Assembly: GCF_041320605.1 (NCBI RefSeq)
Contig: NZ_CP166679.1
Span: 1,922,001 to 1,986,000, forward strand
Source of the DNA: Arenibacter antarcticus
Lineage (GTDB): Bacteria > Bacteroidota > Bacteroidia > Flavobacteriales > Flavobacteriaceae
Direction: 5' to 3'
Length of the DNA stretch: 64,000 bases
Shown: positions 44,394-53,209 of the stretch, one piece after another
How the letters are laid out: every line of letters begins with the position of its first letter
Numbering within the stretch: the stretch's first letter is position 1
Notes under the pieces: generated by a model
The model's database searches: none
The model's input: only the letters and a program-made list of their open reading frames with translations
Told to the model about the DNA's origin: nothing
Made by a program: the position numbers and the translations under genes

Positions 44394-45770
44394 TTACACT
44401 TTATCAGGAACCACATATGGTGCCCTATATTTTCTGGTTAACATGGCATCTGCTTTTTTGTTGCCAATAAATTTTTCTGTTTTTCCATCAAATTTTAATG
44501 TTTCACCTACCTTATAGGCAATATTCGCTATTAATGGAAGCACCGTAGAGGTATGTCCAATTTCAATATCACAATTTAAATCTTTAGGGTTGCCAGAGCG
44601 AAGTCCGTCTATAAAATTCCCAAAATGCCCCTTGCTATCAGGTGCTGTTAAAAAGGTGCTATCGCCACCAACTGCCGCTCCTACACCCATTTCAGAACCA
44701 GCAAACGGTTCGGTTTCTTCGCCTTTGTAGGCCTTCCAAGTATCACCATTTACTTCCATCCATCCATTAGTGCCATAAAACACATTGCCTATTTTGATTC
44801 CTAAATTGGCTTCGTGGTTGGTGTACCTCCCTCGGGTTTCAAATTCTAATATTTTACCATCCGCATATTCAAATACGGAAGTTTGGGTATTGGGGGTTTC
44901 TTGGGAACATTCTTGGGGCGTCATCCCAAAAATTCCACCCATAGATTGTACTTTTATGGGATGTTCGTTTTTGTTAAGGCCCCATCGCGCTACATCAAAT
45001 TGATGTGGTCCCTGGTTGCCAGTATCCCCATTTCCCGTATTCCAATGCCAATGCCAATTATAATGCCCCCTTTTTTCGTTATAAGGCCTATAGGTGGCTG
45101 GTCCTAACCAAAGATCGTAATTAAGACTTGTCGGTGGAGCACTGTCTGGGGCAATACCAAAGGAGTCGCGTGGCTTAAAACAAGTGCCCCTTGCCATAAA
45201 TACTTCTCCTATTCCTCCATTATGGAGAAACTCCATTGCCTGCATTACATTGCTTATAGAGCGGTTTTGAAATCCTACCTGTACCAACCGATTGTATTTC
45301 CTAGCGGCCTCTACCATTTTTCTTCCTTCCCATACATTGTGGGAACTTGGTTTTTCAACATATACGTGCTTTCCTGCCTGGCAGGCCCAGATGGTTGATA
45401 GTGCATGCCAATGGTTTGGGGTGGCAATAACAACCGCATCTATCTCCTTGTCGTCATAGACTTTTCGCAAATCCTCTTCCGTGCCAGGTCTGTTGCCATT
45501 TTGATGTGTTGCCGCCAAGGCTACACGTTCCTCTAAAAATGAAGAATCTACATCGCAAATGGTCTTTATCCTTACCCCATCGGCATACATTTTTGCAAAA
45601 TTCTCCATCAGGCCTTTTCCTCGGCCACGAACTCCAATGGAACCTAATATAATTCGATCATTTGCCCCTAGGATATTCCCGTAGGACTTGGCGGAAAATG
45701 CCGAAGCTCCTATGACGATTCCTGTACTGGCCATGGTGGTTTTTTTAATAAAATTTCTTCTGTTTCCCAT
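44394..45770 (-). CDS. Gfo/Idh/MocA family oxidoreductase with export signal
   Basis: 458 residues. The N-terminus GNRRNFIKKTTMASTGIVIG looks like a twin-arginine-type leader, as in exported members of this family. The NAD(P)-binding region is IILGSIGVRGRGKGLM, and the catalytic motif EKPSSHN (EKP) is at about 140. A C-terminal dehydrogenase domain follows (GNGDTGNQGPHQFDVARW). It probably oxidises a sugar, possibly to the 3-keto form, in the periplasm. It lies downstream of the DUF6807 gene (57 bp), likely in one operon. Confidence 0.87.
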   Translation of the reverse strand: MGNRRNFIKKTTMASTGIVIGASAFSAKSYGNILGANDRIILGSIGVRGRGKGLMENFAKMYADGVRIKTICDVDSSFLEERVALAATHQNGNRPGTEEDLRKVYDDKEIDAVVIATPNHWHALSTIWACQAGKHVYVEKPSSHNVWEGRKMVEAARKYNRLVQVGFQNRSISNVMQAMEFLHNGGIGEVFMARGTCFKPRDSFGIAPDSAPPTSLNYDLWLGPATYRPYNEKRGHYNWHWHWNTGNGDTGNQGPHQFDVARWGLNKNEHPIKVQSMGGIFGMTPQECSQETPNTQTSVFEYADGKILEFETRGRYTNHEANLGIKIGNVFYGTNGWMEVNGDTWKAYKGEETEPFAGSEMGVGAAVGGDSTFLTAPDSKGHFGNFIDGLRSGNPKDLNCDIEIGHTSTVLPLIANIAYKVGETLKFDGKTEKFIGNKKADAMLTRKYRAPYVVPDKV

Positions 45771-45827
45771 AATTTAATTTTAAAAATCAACTATATAGTT
45801 TAGTGTGCTGATAGGCAGTTAAGGGGG

Positions 45828-46931
45828 TTACTCTTTTGAGAATTCGGAAAATTGCGAATCGATTTCAGATTTCTCCAAATTCTTGCTGGCCACAATAATC
45901 CGATGTTTAAAAGTTACGTCCTCACCTTGTTTCAAACTTAGGTTTAGTTTCTCCTTACCATTGCTGAAAATTTCTTGTCCTAATGGATTGGCAGCGAACA
46001 AACCATACCCTCTTGCATGCCAGTAGGTAGGATAGCCCACATTTTTTTTATGGTCAAGGATTACCAAAGAAATCTTTTCATCGCGAATGGTAGATGTTAA
46101 ATTAACCCAATTAGACCTTTTTCCCCAACAGTCGTTCCCTTCCATGCCTTCGCTGTTTATGTAATTTCCGTTTACCCCATCATTGTTAAGTACTGGCACA
46201 GCTGTAGGGAGCCCATTGGCATCGGTAAAAATGTCGGGTTTATCGGAAGGGTGTTCCAGTTCTCTGGCGACCCTGATACCCAGCACCCCTTCCTTATTGT
46301 CCTTAAAATCAACTTTTCCGTTAGCAGCGCTGAGATTGGTGATGCGATCTATAGAGTATTCATTGGCCTTCCCCCTAAAAATAAAGGTGGTGTTTTCGGT
46401 TAGCAAAACCTCCCCTTTTGAAGAAATCCAATCCATGGTCACCTTTAGTTTGGCCTTATCGTCCCCATCCTCCATATCTAGGATTTGTTTGTGTACTATG
46501 GTGCCGTATTGATGGCTCTCTTCAACCTTGATGGAATCGGAATTGTTCCAAAAATCTAAGCCATTTACATCCCCGTAGTTGAACCATAGCCCTACTTGGT
46601 GGGGATGATCTACGCGTTCCCCAACAGAAGGTTCCAAGGGAAATTTCCGAGTAATATTGGTGCCATTTGGAGTTATGAGGGGATACAGGATAGGTTTTTT
46701 AATGGTATTGGGGTAGCGATAGGCGGTAAACAACTTGCCGTCTATCATAACGGATACTTTCTTCTGGGTATCGTCCCTGACCAATTGAATTCTTTTTTCT
46801 TTATTCGTGCCCACTTCTAACAGATTGGTGGCTTCTGCCTTTTTCTGTTTACAGGAAATAGATCCCAAAAACAGTAGGAGTACCCCTAACATTAAGTGAA
46901 GACCACTAAATTTTTGTCTTTCAATTTTCAT
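45828..46931 (-). CDS. DUF6807 (PmoA-like) family lipoprotein
   Basis: 367 residues with lipoprotein signal LLLFLGSISCKQ. Family features include YRYPNTIKKPILYPLITPNG, SVGERVDHPHQVGLWF and GYPTYWHARGYGLFAANPLG. Proteins of this family accompany Gfo/Idh/MocA enzymes and DUF1080 hydrolases in sugar-degradation loci; the PmoA label is historic and not evidence for methane oxidation. The dispersed repeat copy B ends 7 bp before the start codon. Confidence 0.8.
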   Translation of the reverse strand: MKIERQKFSGLHLMLGVLLLFLGSISCKQKKAEATNLLEVGTNKEKRIQLVRDDTQKKVSVMIDGKLFTAYRYPNTIKKPILYPLITPNGTNITRKFPLEPSVGERVDHPHQVGLWFNYGDVNGLDFWNNSDSIKVEESHQYGTIVHKQILDMEDGDDKAKLKVTMDWISSKGEVLLTENTTFIFRGKANEYSIDRITNLSAANGKVDFKDNKEGVLGIRVARELEHPSDKPDIFTDANGLPTAVPVLNNDGVNGNYINSEGMEGNDCWGKRSNWVNLTSTIRDEKISLVILDHKKNVGYPTYWHARGYGLFAANPLGQEIFSNGKEKLNLSLKQGEDVTFKHRIIVASKNLEKSEIDSQFSEFSKE

Positions 46932-46938
46932 ATGTTGA

Positions 46939-47046
46939 TATTTATTGTTTTTTAACGGTCATATGTAAACTTGCCTGACGGCAGTCAGGTTCACATTTCC
47001 TCATTGGTATAAGTAACCAAATTTCGGTCATGCTTATTTCATACTT
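46939..47046 (-). repeat. Dispersed repeat, copy B
   Basis: Shortest copy. Between the conserved ends it has a perfect CCTGAC-GGCA-GTCAGG hairpin (46974-46989). As at copy A, its TTTATTGTTTTTTAACGGTCAT end abuts a minus-strand lipoprotein start codon, here by 7 bp. Confidence 0.8.
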
Positions 47047-47078
47047 ATTATGATGTTAGGTTGTGCTTATACCATGTC

Positions 47079-47672
47079 CTAATTGACGCTTGCAACTTTG
47101 ATATTTCTAAAATTTATAATCATATTATTGTTGGGATGTACTTGCAGGCCAATTGGGCCCTGTTCTATAAAACTGTCCGAAGTGTAACTCATAACATGGA
47201 TGTTGTTAAGCCAAACTTCGTAATAACCTGCAATAGCGATCACTTTCATGGTATTCCAGTTATTAGGCTTTAAGATTTCTTGAATGTTCTGGGCTTCTAC
47301 GGGGTATCCTAATCCAGCGATATAGGGCGATGCCGTCATGTCGCGCTTTAGGGAACCAGAGATTCCCAATTGAATCTGTTGTTTGTCGTTACGGATAAAG
47401 ATTCCAGAATCTACGGTACCCTCCACATAACGGAATTCCGTTTCAAATTCAAAATCCTTAAATTCTTTTTTGGTCCAGAGTATGGAGCCCTTTTTATCTG
47501 GATCACTTTTGCCGATCAATATTCCGTTTTCTGCAGACCACCACTTATTATCGGTGGGCTCGGTCCAGCCGCTGAGGTTCTTTCCGTTAAAAGCACTTTT
47601 TAATTTTGGCTGTTGGGAATAAACAGTGAGTGTAAATAAGAGCGCTATGGCCCATGCTATTATTTCTTTCAT
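47079..47672 (-). CDS. Secreted DUF1080 (3-keto-disaccharide hydrolase) protein
   Basis: 197 residues. Signal peptide ends VYSQ. DUF1080 features: LKSAFNGKNLSGWTEPTDN, FEFETEFRYVEGTVDSGIFI and GPIGLQVHPNNNMIINFRNI. A single concanavalin-like domain. It probably cleaves a 3-keto glycoside made by a partner oxidoreductase. It is upstream of the DUF6807 and Gfo/Idh/MocA genes on the same strand; a broken DUF1080 copy lies about 860 bp further upstream. Confidence 0.83.
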   Translation of the reverse strand: MKEIIAWAIALLFTLTVYSQQPKLKSAFNGKNLSGWTEPTDNKWWSAENGILIGKSDPDKKGSILWTKKEFKDFEFETEFRYVEGTVDSGIFIRNDKQQIQLGISGSLKRDMTASPYIAGLGYPVEAQNIQEILKPNNWNTMKVIAIAGYYEVWLNNIHVMSYTSDSFIEQGPIGLQVHPNNNMIINFRNIKVASVN

Positions 47673-47958
47673 GGCAAAGTGGAGATTTGGAATAGGTAAT
47701 TCTCAATACTGCTTGATTATCATTGTCTTGCCCTATAAATCTATCTAAAAAATTTGTCATTATCCAACTTTTTTAACTAAAACCAGCCACAATTAGACAG
47801 ATTGGCAAAATTCTATTATATACAGGTAAGAAATATGAAGTGAGGGAGTTACCTAAATCAAGATTCAAAAGATGTTTTGGATTTAATGGGCCTGCTTTTT
47901 CCCTTTTTCAATCCAAAAATGTTAGATTGGCGACATTTTCATACTAATTTAAAAACCT

Positions 47959-48429
47959 TTATTCTGCTGTGGTTTCAGGGTTGTGTCCGATTTTAAAGTT
48001 GCAGGAATTAGCGATAAAACACATTTTATTAGCCTCAATATGTAATTCATTTGCTTGTTGTAACATGGCCGAATTGTTAATCTTCACGATAGGATTTAAT
48101 ATTACCTCTATAAACCTTCCACTACCATCAGCGGTTTCTTCCATAATGCCAGTTGGATTGTCCGTATAATCCGTAACTACAATGTTATTCATGGAACATA
48201 AATGCAAGTACCAAAGCATATGGCAGGCAGATAAGGAGGATAGAAATAAATCTTCGGGATTATATTTTGATCCGTCCCCAGAAAAGGAAGGATCCGATGA
48301 ACCCCTTATATCGCTATATTTTCCTTCACAAGATATTGAATGGTTGCGATTATAGGATCTGCGGTCTAGAGTGCCTTTGCCTTCATTTCCAGTCCAAATA
48401 ACTCTTGCTTTGTAGTGGTGTTTCTTCAT
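47959..48429 (-). CDS. OsmC family protein
   Basis: 156 residues. The family blocks NPEDLFLSSLSACHMLWYL (peroxidatic Cys in SACH) and the second cysteine in ANKMCFIANSC are present. OsmC-type proteins reduce organic hydroperoxides. Length is close to the usual 140-150. It stands alone between the DUF1080 gene and the DUF1080 pseudogene. Confidence 0.85.
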   Translation of the reverse strand: MKKHHYKARVIWTGNEGKGTLDRRSYNRNHSISCEGKYSDIRGSSDPSFSGDGSKYNPEDLFLSSLSACHMLWYLHLCSMNNIVVTDYTDNPTGIMEETADGSGRFIEVILNPIVKINNSAMLQQANELHIEANKMCFIANSCNFKIGHNPETTAE

Positions 48430-48529
48430 TTGGGTTGATGAAAATCAATAAATATTAAGGATTATAGCGCATTTTTGAACTCTAAATATAAACTGACTAA
48501 TAAAGCAATAGCCTCCTTAGTTGGACTAA

Positions 48530-48775
48530 TTAAGGATTTTTAAGTTGAATATTCCTGTATGCTACCTTCATTGGTGGTCCTACATGAACCTGTAGCCCTA
48601 GATGTCCCGATGCTTTGCTATTTATGGAATCGTTATCGATTACTTCACTCATTAAAATCCCATTTACCTAGTGTTGCAATCTATTGCCGCTTACAATTAA
48701 AGTACAGGTATTCCATGTTCCTTTTTTTATTTTAGTCTTTAATGTATCGGGGTTGCCTCAATCTTCCAAAAATAA
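48530..48775 (-). pseudogene. DUF1080 gene remnant with two Trp-to-stop changes
   Basis: On the minus strand the sequence reads GNPDTLKTKIKKGTWN, TCTLIVSGNRLQH, stop, VNGILMSEVIDNDSINS and HLGLQVHVGPPMKVAYRN before TAA at 48530-48532. The stops fall where DUF1080 homologues have Trp (EDW-GNP and QHW-VNG), consistent with TGG to TGA and TAG. Upstream similarity is lost. The rest of the gap to 49016 shows no gene. Confidence 0.75.
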
Positions 48776-49016
48776 AATGTTGTATTTGATTTTGAATTTC
48801 TCATAGGGTTAGGTAGAATGGTTATTGCTGTTTAATCACAGTATTTTAAAGGGGGCATTTAACGTCATGCTTACTAAAATACGTTTTTTATTCATTCGTG
48901 CCAGTATTACACTATTCATTTGGTGTCCATCATCAGTCCTAGAGTTAGTATCGTAATGGATAACTATTCCCTATTTTTGGTATCAACTTAGAGAATAGAT
49001 TAAGAAATCAATAATT

Positions 49017-50000
49017 ATGGATAAGTATCGGCAACCACTACGATGGGGTATTATTGGGTGTGGAGCGGTAACGGAAGTAAAGAGCGGTCCTCCCTACCAG
49101 CATACCCCAAATTTTCAGTTAGAGGGGGTAATGAGACGGAATATCGAAAAGGCGGAGGATTATGCTAAAAGGCACGGGGTTCCTAAGTTTTATTCTTGTG
49201 GGGATGACCTTATTTTGGACTCAGAAATAGATGCCGTATATATTGCCACCCCGCCAGATACACATAAATTGTATGCCCTAAAAGTGGCCGAAGCAGGAAA
49301 GCCTTGTTGTATAGAAAAACCCATGGCTTCTAATTATGCCGATAGCTTGGAGATTTACAATAGTTTTTCCACTAAAGGGTTGCCTCTTTTTGTTGCTTAT
49401 TACCGCCGGTCTTTGCCGAGATTCTTAAAAATCAAGGAATGGCTAGATCGAGGAAATATAGGAGCTGTAAGACATATTCGTTGGCAGTTTTGTAGGCCGC
49501 CAAGCGCATTGGATCTTGAAAAGTCCTATAACTGGCGTACCGATGCGTTAATTGCCCCTGGAGGGTACTTTGACGATTTGGCAAGTCATGGTTTGGATCT
49601 GTTCGCCTATTTGTTGGGGGAAATGGATGAGGTGTTCGGGACAAGCACAAATCAACAGGGTCTATACGCTGCTAAGGATGCCATAGCTGCTAGTTGGGTC
49701 CATAAGAATGGGGTTTTGGGCACTGCCCACTGGAATTTCGCCACCTTTAATAGTGAAGATAGGGTAGAGATTTTAGGGAGTGAAGGGAAAATTGAGTTTT
49801 CCATATTTAATGAGGAAGATGTAGCCCTGGAAAATAAGGAGGGGGTTACCCGCACTTTTATCGAACATCCGCTGCATGTGCAACAGTATCATGTAGAAAA
49901 CATCAGGGCGCATTTATTGGAGAATAGGGAGCATCCGTCAATGGGAAAATCTGGTCTACATACCAGTTGGATTATGGACCGTATTTTAGGGAACTTGTAA
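49017..50000 (+). CDS. Gfo/Idh/MocA family oxidoreductase, cytoplasmic
   Basis: 327 residues without signal peptide. NAD(P) motif WGIIGCGAVTEVKSG (about residues 9-23), ATPPDTHKLYALKVAEAG, catalytic EKPMA (EKP, about 102) and a C-terminal domain with GGYFDDLASHGLDLFAYLLG. Sugar or inositol dehydrogenase-like. It is divergent from the DUF1080 remnant and could act in the same catabolic pathway as the exported homologue at 44.4 kb. Confidence 0.88.
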   Translation: MDKYRQPLRWGIIGCGAVTEVKSGPPYQHTPNFQLEGVMRRNIEKAEDYAKRHGVPKFYSCGDDLILDSEIDAVYIATPPDTHKLYALKVAEAGKPCCIEKPMASNYADSLEIYNSFSTKGLPLFVAYYRRSLPRFLKIKEWLDRGNIGAVRHIRWQFCRPPSALDLEKSYNWRTDALIAPGGYFDDLASHGLDLFAYLLGEMDEVFGTSTNQQGLYAAKDAIAASWVHKNGVLGTAHWNFATFNSEDRVEILGSEGKIEFSIFNEEDVALENKEGVTRTFIEHPLHVQQYHVENIRAHLLENREHPSMGKSGLHTSWIMDRILGNL

Positions 50001-50003
50001 GTT

Positions 50004-50432
50004 CTAATTGGAAATGATTACGGTATTGCCGCTTAAAGTTGCCTGGTAGAAAAGTAGATCATGATATCGTTTCCCATCATCGGGCCTATCCAATAATTGG
50101 CCGTTAGATAGATGGTATCTATATCCTTCACAAGAGCAAGTTACTATTAGACCTTCTAGGCTCATGGTAGAGCAGTCGTTGGGGGCATGATTGGGGCAAC
50201 TGGCCTCCCATGCTAAATAGGAACTTCCGGAGTAGAATACAAATGCACCACGGATGCCAACGGTAGCGTCCTTAATATGAATGGCATTTCCGGGATATCT
50301 TAAGTCAATCTCGTAGTTTAGATTTATTGGGTATCTAAAATTAGTCTCCAGTAAATAGGGGTTTCGATCGGAGTGGTTATTGTCACAAGAAATAAAAATG
50401 GCTAATATCAGCAGTCCAAGGATAGGTTTCAT
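50004..50432 (-). CDS. Rieske-like lipoprotein with non-standard ligand pattern
   Basis: 142 residues with lipobox FISCDNN. The C-terminal half follows the flavobacterial Rieske-like pattern: ASCPNHAPNDCSTMSLEG, then VTCSCEGYRYHLSNGQL. Standard Rieske proteins have CxH and CxxH; here the His spacings differ (CPNH, CSCEGYRYH), so a normal 2Fe-2S site is doubtful. It converges with the oxidoreductase gene (3 bp apart). Function unknown. Confidence 0.68.
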   Translation of the reverse strand: MKPILGLLILAIFISCDNNHSDRNPYLLETNFRYPINLNYEIDLRYPGNAIHIKDATVGIRGAFVFYSGSSYLAWEASCPNHAPNDCSTMSLEGLIVTCSCEGYRYHLSNGQLLDRPDDGKRYHDLLFYQATLSGNTVIISN

Positions 50433-50481
50433 ATAAGTAGTCTATTTAAGAAATCTAAAACAAAATTGAACAAAAATTATG

Positions 50482-50489
50482 TATATTTG
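50482..50489 (+). promoter_or_regulatory. -7 element of the greA promoter
   Basis: TATATTTG matches TAnnTTTG; transcription would start around 50492-50496, at the foot of the next hairpin. Confidence 0.55.
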
Positions 50490-50492
50490 TCT

Positions 50493-50523
50493 TAAATCCT
50501 CTTTAAATAAATTAAAGAGGATT
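50493..50523 (+). promoter_or_regulatory. 13-bp hairpin at the 5' end of the greA mRNA
   Basis: AAATCCTCTTTAA-ATAAA-TTAAAGAGGATTT is a perfect stem about 25 bp before the greA start. Its position suggests a 5' stabiliser, an attenuator or a minus-strand terminator. Confidence 0.6.
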
Positions 50524-50548
50524 TTCCTATTTATTAAACGCAGAACGA

Positions 50549-51022
50549 ATGAGCAAAGTATCTTATTACACAGCAGAAGGGCTAAAGAAATTGAGGGAGG
50601 AGCTAAACTTCCTTAAGGATGTGGAGCGTCCAAAAGCCTCTCAGGCAATTGGAGAGGCGAGGGATAAGGGAGATTTATCCGAGAATGCGGAATATGATGC
50701 AGCCAAAGAGGCTCAAGGCTTATTGGAGATGAAAATCTCTAAAATGGAGGCAGTATTGTCCAATGCCCGACTAATAGATGAATCGCAATTGGACAATTCC
50801 AAGGTGCTGGTATTATCTACCGTGAAGTTGAAAAATATCAATAACGGAATGGAAATGAAATACACCCTTGTTGCAGAAAGTGAAGCGGATTTAAAATCTG
50901 CTAAAATTTCTGTAAATTCGCCTATAGGAAAAGGGTTACTGGGGAAAAAAGTAGGCGAAACCGCTGAAATCACTGTGCCCAACGGGACGTTGAAATTTGA
51001 AGTACTGGAAATTTCTAGATAA
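50549..51022 (+). CDS. greA: Transcription elongation factor GreA
   Basis: 157 residues. N-terminal coiled coil with the catalytic acidic tip GEARDKGDLSENAEYDAA and C-terminal FKBP-like domain (ISVNSPIGKGLLGKKVGE). It rescues backtracked RNA polymerase by stimulating transcript cleavage. It has its own promoter and leader hairpin, and a 12-bp stem follows the gene. Confidence 0.95.
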   Translation: MSKVSYYTAEGLKKLREELNFLKDVERPKASQAIGEARDKGDLSENAEYDAAKEAQGLLEMKISKMEAVLSNARLIDESQLDNSKVLVLSTVKLKNINNGMEMKYTLVAESEADLKSAKISVNSPIGKGLLGKKVGETAEITVPNGTLKFEVLEISR

Positions 51023-51044
51023 TTTTATTTATACAATTTAGTAA

Positions 51045-51075
51045 AGGCCTTAATTGTTTGTTGCAATTAAGGCCT
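51045..51075 (+). terminator. Stem-loop after greA
   Basis: AGGCCTTAATTG / CAATTAAGGCCT, perfect 12-bp stem, loop of 7. There is only a weak T-tail. Confidence 0.6.
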
Positions 51076-51204
51076 AACTATTTTATAGTATTACGGTTTT
51101 ATGAATGTCTTTTAGTAAATTGTAATCAAAAGTGGCAAAAGGGAGTAGTACCACATAGGTATTGTGCTTCAATGCTCTATAACATCAAAAACTGACAAAG
51201 ACTT

Positions 51205-51597
51205 ATGGCTTCTATTTTTACAAAAATCATCAATGGGGAAATTCCCTCCTATAAAATAGCAGAGGACGATCGATTTTATGCTTTTTTAGATATCAATCCA
51301 AATGCTAAGGGCCATACGTTGTGTATCCCTAAGATGGAGGTAGACCGACTGTTGGATTTGGATGAAGATACCTATATGGGGCTTATGGCGTTTTCAAGAA
51401 AAATTGGGATGGCCATAGAGGCCGCTATACCTTGCGATCGGGTAGGTTTAACTGTGATAGGTTTGGAAGTACCCCATGTGCATGTCCACCTTATCCCGTT
51501 AAACGCAATGCGCGATGCCACTTTTCAGCATAAGGTATCCTTGTCCAAAGACGATTTCCTAGAGATTGCAAAAAAAATTCGGGAAAGAATTATATAA
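51205..51597 (+). CDS. HIT family nucleotide-binding protein
   Basis: 130 residues with the histidine triad HVHVHLIPLN near the C-terminus (family HxHxHxx) and FTKIINGEIPSYKIAEDD at the N-terminus. Such proteins are nucleoside phosphoramidate or dinucleotide hydrolases of the HinT type. It overlaps the following minus-strand gene by 8 bp at the 3' ends. Confidence 0.92.
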   Translation: MASIFTKIINGEIPSYKIAEDDRFYAFLDINPNAKGHTLCIPKMEVDRLLDLDEDTYMGLMAFSRKIGMAIEAAIPCDRVGLTVIGLEVPHVHVHLIPLNAMRDATFQHKVSLSKDDFLEIAKKIRERII

Positions 51598-51940
51598 CGT
51601 TAGCAATTATAACATAAGCCCCTGTGGCAACAACAGAGATCAACAATAGGATAAGAATATAGAACAAGGTGGTAAACCTTATAATTGCTTTGCTAGGTGC
51701 CACCATTCTGCGGTAATAATCATATACTCTCTCTATATCTTCTGTCCAAGTTACAGGGTAGATCAATGAGTTGCATTTGGTACATTTTATTTCATGGGTA
51801 ATATCCTTAGTGGTCCTGTCAAACAACCTGCCATATGTGTGCTTTTGATAAAAAGTAAGCTTTAATTCCTGATTAAAACATTCGGGACAGTTATTGGTTA
51901 AATCTGCCTCCTTCAAAACCACCAATTTCTCCTTTGCCAT
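51590..51940 (-). CDS. Small zinc-ribbon membrane protein
   Basis: The start at 51940 gives MAKEKLVVLKEADLTN. The pairs CPEC (about 18) and CTKC (about 54) could bind zinc. One C-terminal membrane helix (TTLFYILILLLISVVATGAYVI). It lies 4 bp after the stop of the histidine kinase gene and is probably co-transcribed with it; a link with kinase signalling is inference. Confidence 0.65.
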   Translation of the reverse strand: MAKEKLVVLKEADLTNNCPECFNQELKLTFYQKHTYGRLFDRTTKDITHEIKCTKCNSLIYPVTWTEDIERVYDYYRRMVAPSKAIIRFTTLFYILILLLISVVATGAYVIIANVI

Positions 51941-51944
51941 CAAT

Positions 51945-53093
51945 TTATTTTTTAACTTTTAATGAAATTTGCATTATGGTACCTTTTTCAGACGACGAAA
52001 GTACTTTAATTTTACCATTGTGGTATTCCTCTACTATTCTTTTTACCAAAGAAAGTCCCAATCCCCACCCCCTTTTTTTGGTGGTAACCCCTGGATTAAA
52101 TATAGTTTGGAAATTATTCTTGGAAATTCCAGAACCAGTATCGGTTATAAGAACTTTAACACTACTTCCGCTCGGAAAGATTTCTATGGAGATATTTCCT
52201 TTCCCGCGCATGGCATCTATACCATTTTTTACCAAATTTTCTATAGTCCAATTATAAAGCGCTTTATTAAGTAAAACAGGAACATGGTCCACATGGGTTT
52301 GGAAGGAGAAATTGATGAGTTTGGAACTCCTTGATTTGAGATAGTGGTAGGCATTTTTGGTTTCTTCTACTAGGTCGTGTTCCGCAAGAATGGGAAGAGA
52401 CCCTATTTTTGAGAAGCGATTGGTAATGGTTTCCAACCGGGTGATGTCCTTTTCTATTTCCTTGGTTATTTCAGGGTTGATATTTTCTGATTTTAAGAGT
52501 TCGTTCCATCCCAATAGCGATGATAATGGAGTGCCTATTTGATGTGCTGTTTCCTTGGCCATCCCAGCCCATAATTTGTTTTGTTCAGAGGTTTTGTTGG
52601 TCTTAAAGAGAAAATAGATAACTGTTCCAAATAGGAAGATGATCAATAAGAGCGCAATGGGATAATATTTTAACTTGTTGAGGACTTCAGAATTGCCATA
52701 ATAAAGTGTGGCTAAATTTTCGCCTTTGTATTCAATAAATATCGGATTGTTTTCCGATTTAAATTTTCTGATTTTTCTATTGATATAGGCTGTGTCCGAG
52801 CTAAGCGCCCCCGGCATATTATTAATTTTAATGGAACTGTCCTTGTTTACCAATATCATTGGGGTTGAGGTGTTGTTCTGAAATATCTTTATATGAAGAT
52901 TTCCAGGGTCGGCCTCTACGGGAAGGGATAGGAATTCTGACTGAGCCGTGGCCCAGATCTGCATTTTATACCGTTCTTCCTCCTTAAACTTTTTAAAAAA
53001 ACTATTGGTGTTCCATAGTATAAGACTAACTATAGCGAAGGAGGCTATTAGTAATAGAATATTGGGAGTTTTCTTTTTAGGACTAAAATTCAT
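51945..53093 (-). CDS. Sensor histidine kinase
   Basis: 382 residues. Membrane helices at about 13-31 and 140-160 frame a periplasmic sensor of about 110 residues. Phospho-acceptor region MAKETAHQIGTPLSSLLGW; HATPase with NLVKNGIDAM (N box), DTGSGI (G1) and GWGLGLSLVKRI (G2). No receiver or cognate regulator is next to it. It is divergent from the flavin reductase gene and followed by the zinc-ribbon gene. Confidence 0.9.
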   Translation of the reverse strand: MNFSPKKKTPNILLLIASFAIVSLILWNTNSFFKKFKEEERYKMQIWATAQSEFLSLPVEADPGNLHIKIFQNNTSTPMILVNKDSSIKINNMPGALSSDTAYINRKIRKFKSENNPIFIEYKGENLATLYYGNSEVLNKLKYYPIALLLIIFLFGTVIYFLFKTNKTSEQNKLWAGMAKETAHQIGTPLSSLLGWNELLKSENINPEITKEIEKDITRLETITNRFSKIGSLPILAEHDLVEETKNAYHYLKSRSSKLINFSFQTHVDHVPVLLNKALYNWTIENLVKNGIDAMRGKGNISIEIFPSGSSVKVLITDTGSGISKNNFQTIFNPGVTTKKRGWGLGLSLVKRIVEEYHNGKIKVLSSSEKGTIMQISLKVKK

Positions 53094-53209
53094 CCATCAA
53101 TTATATTAATCATAACAATAACAAGATAACGTATTTTCGGCAAAGATATTCTATTTTAGGAAGCTGGGATTTATTTCCTTTTGCCCGTAATTTAGTACCT
53201 TTGTTTGCT

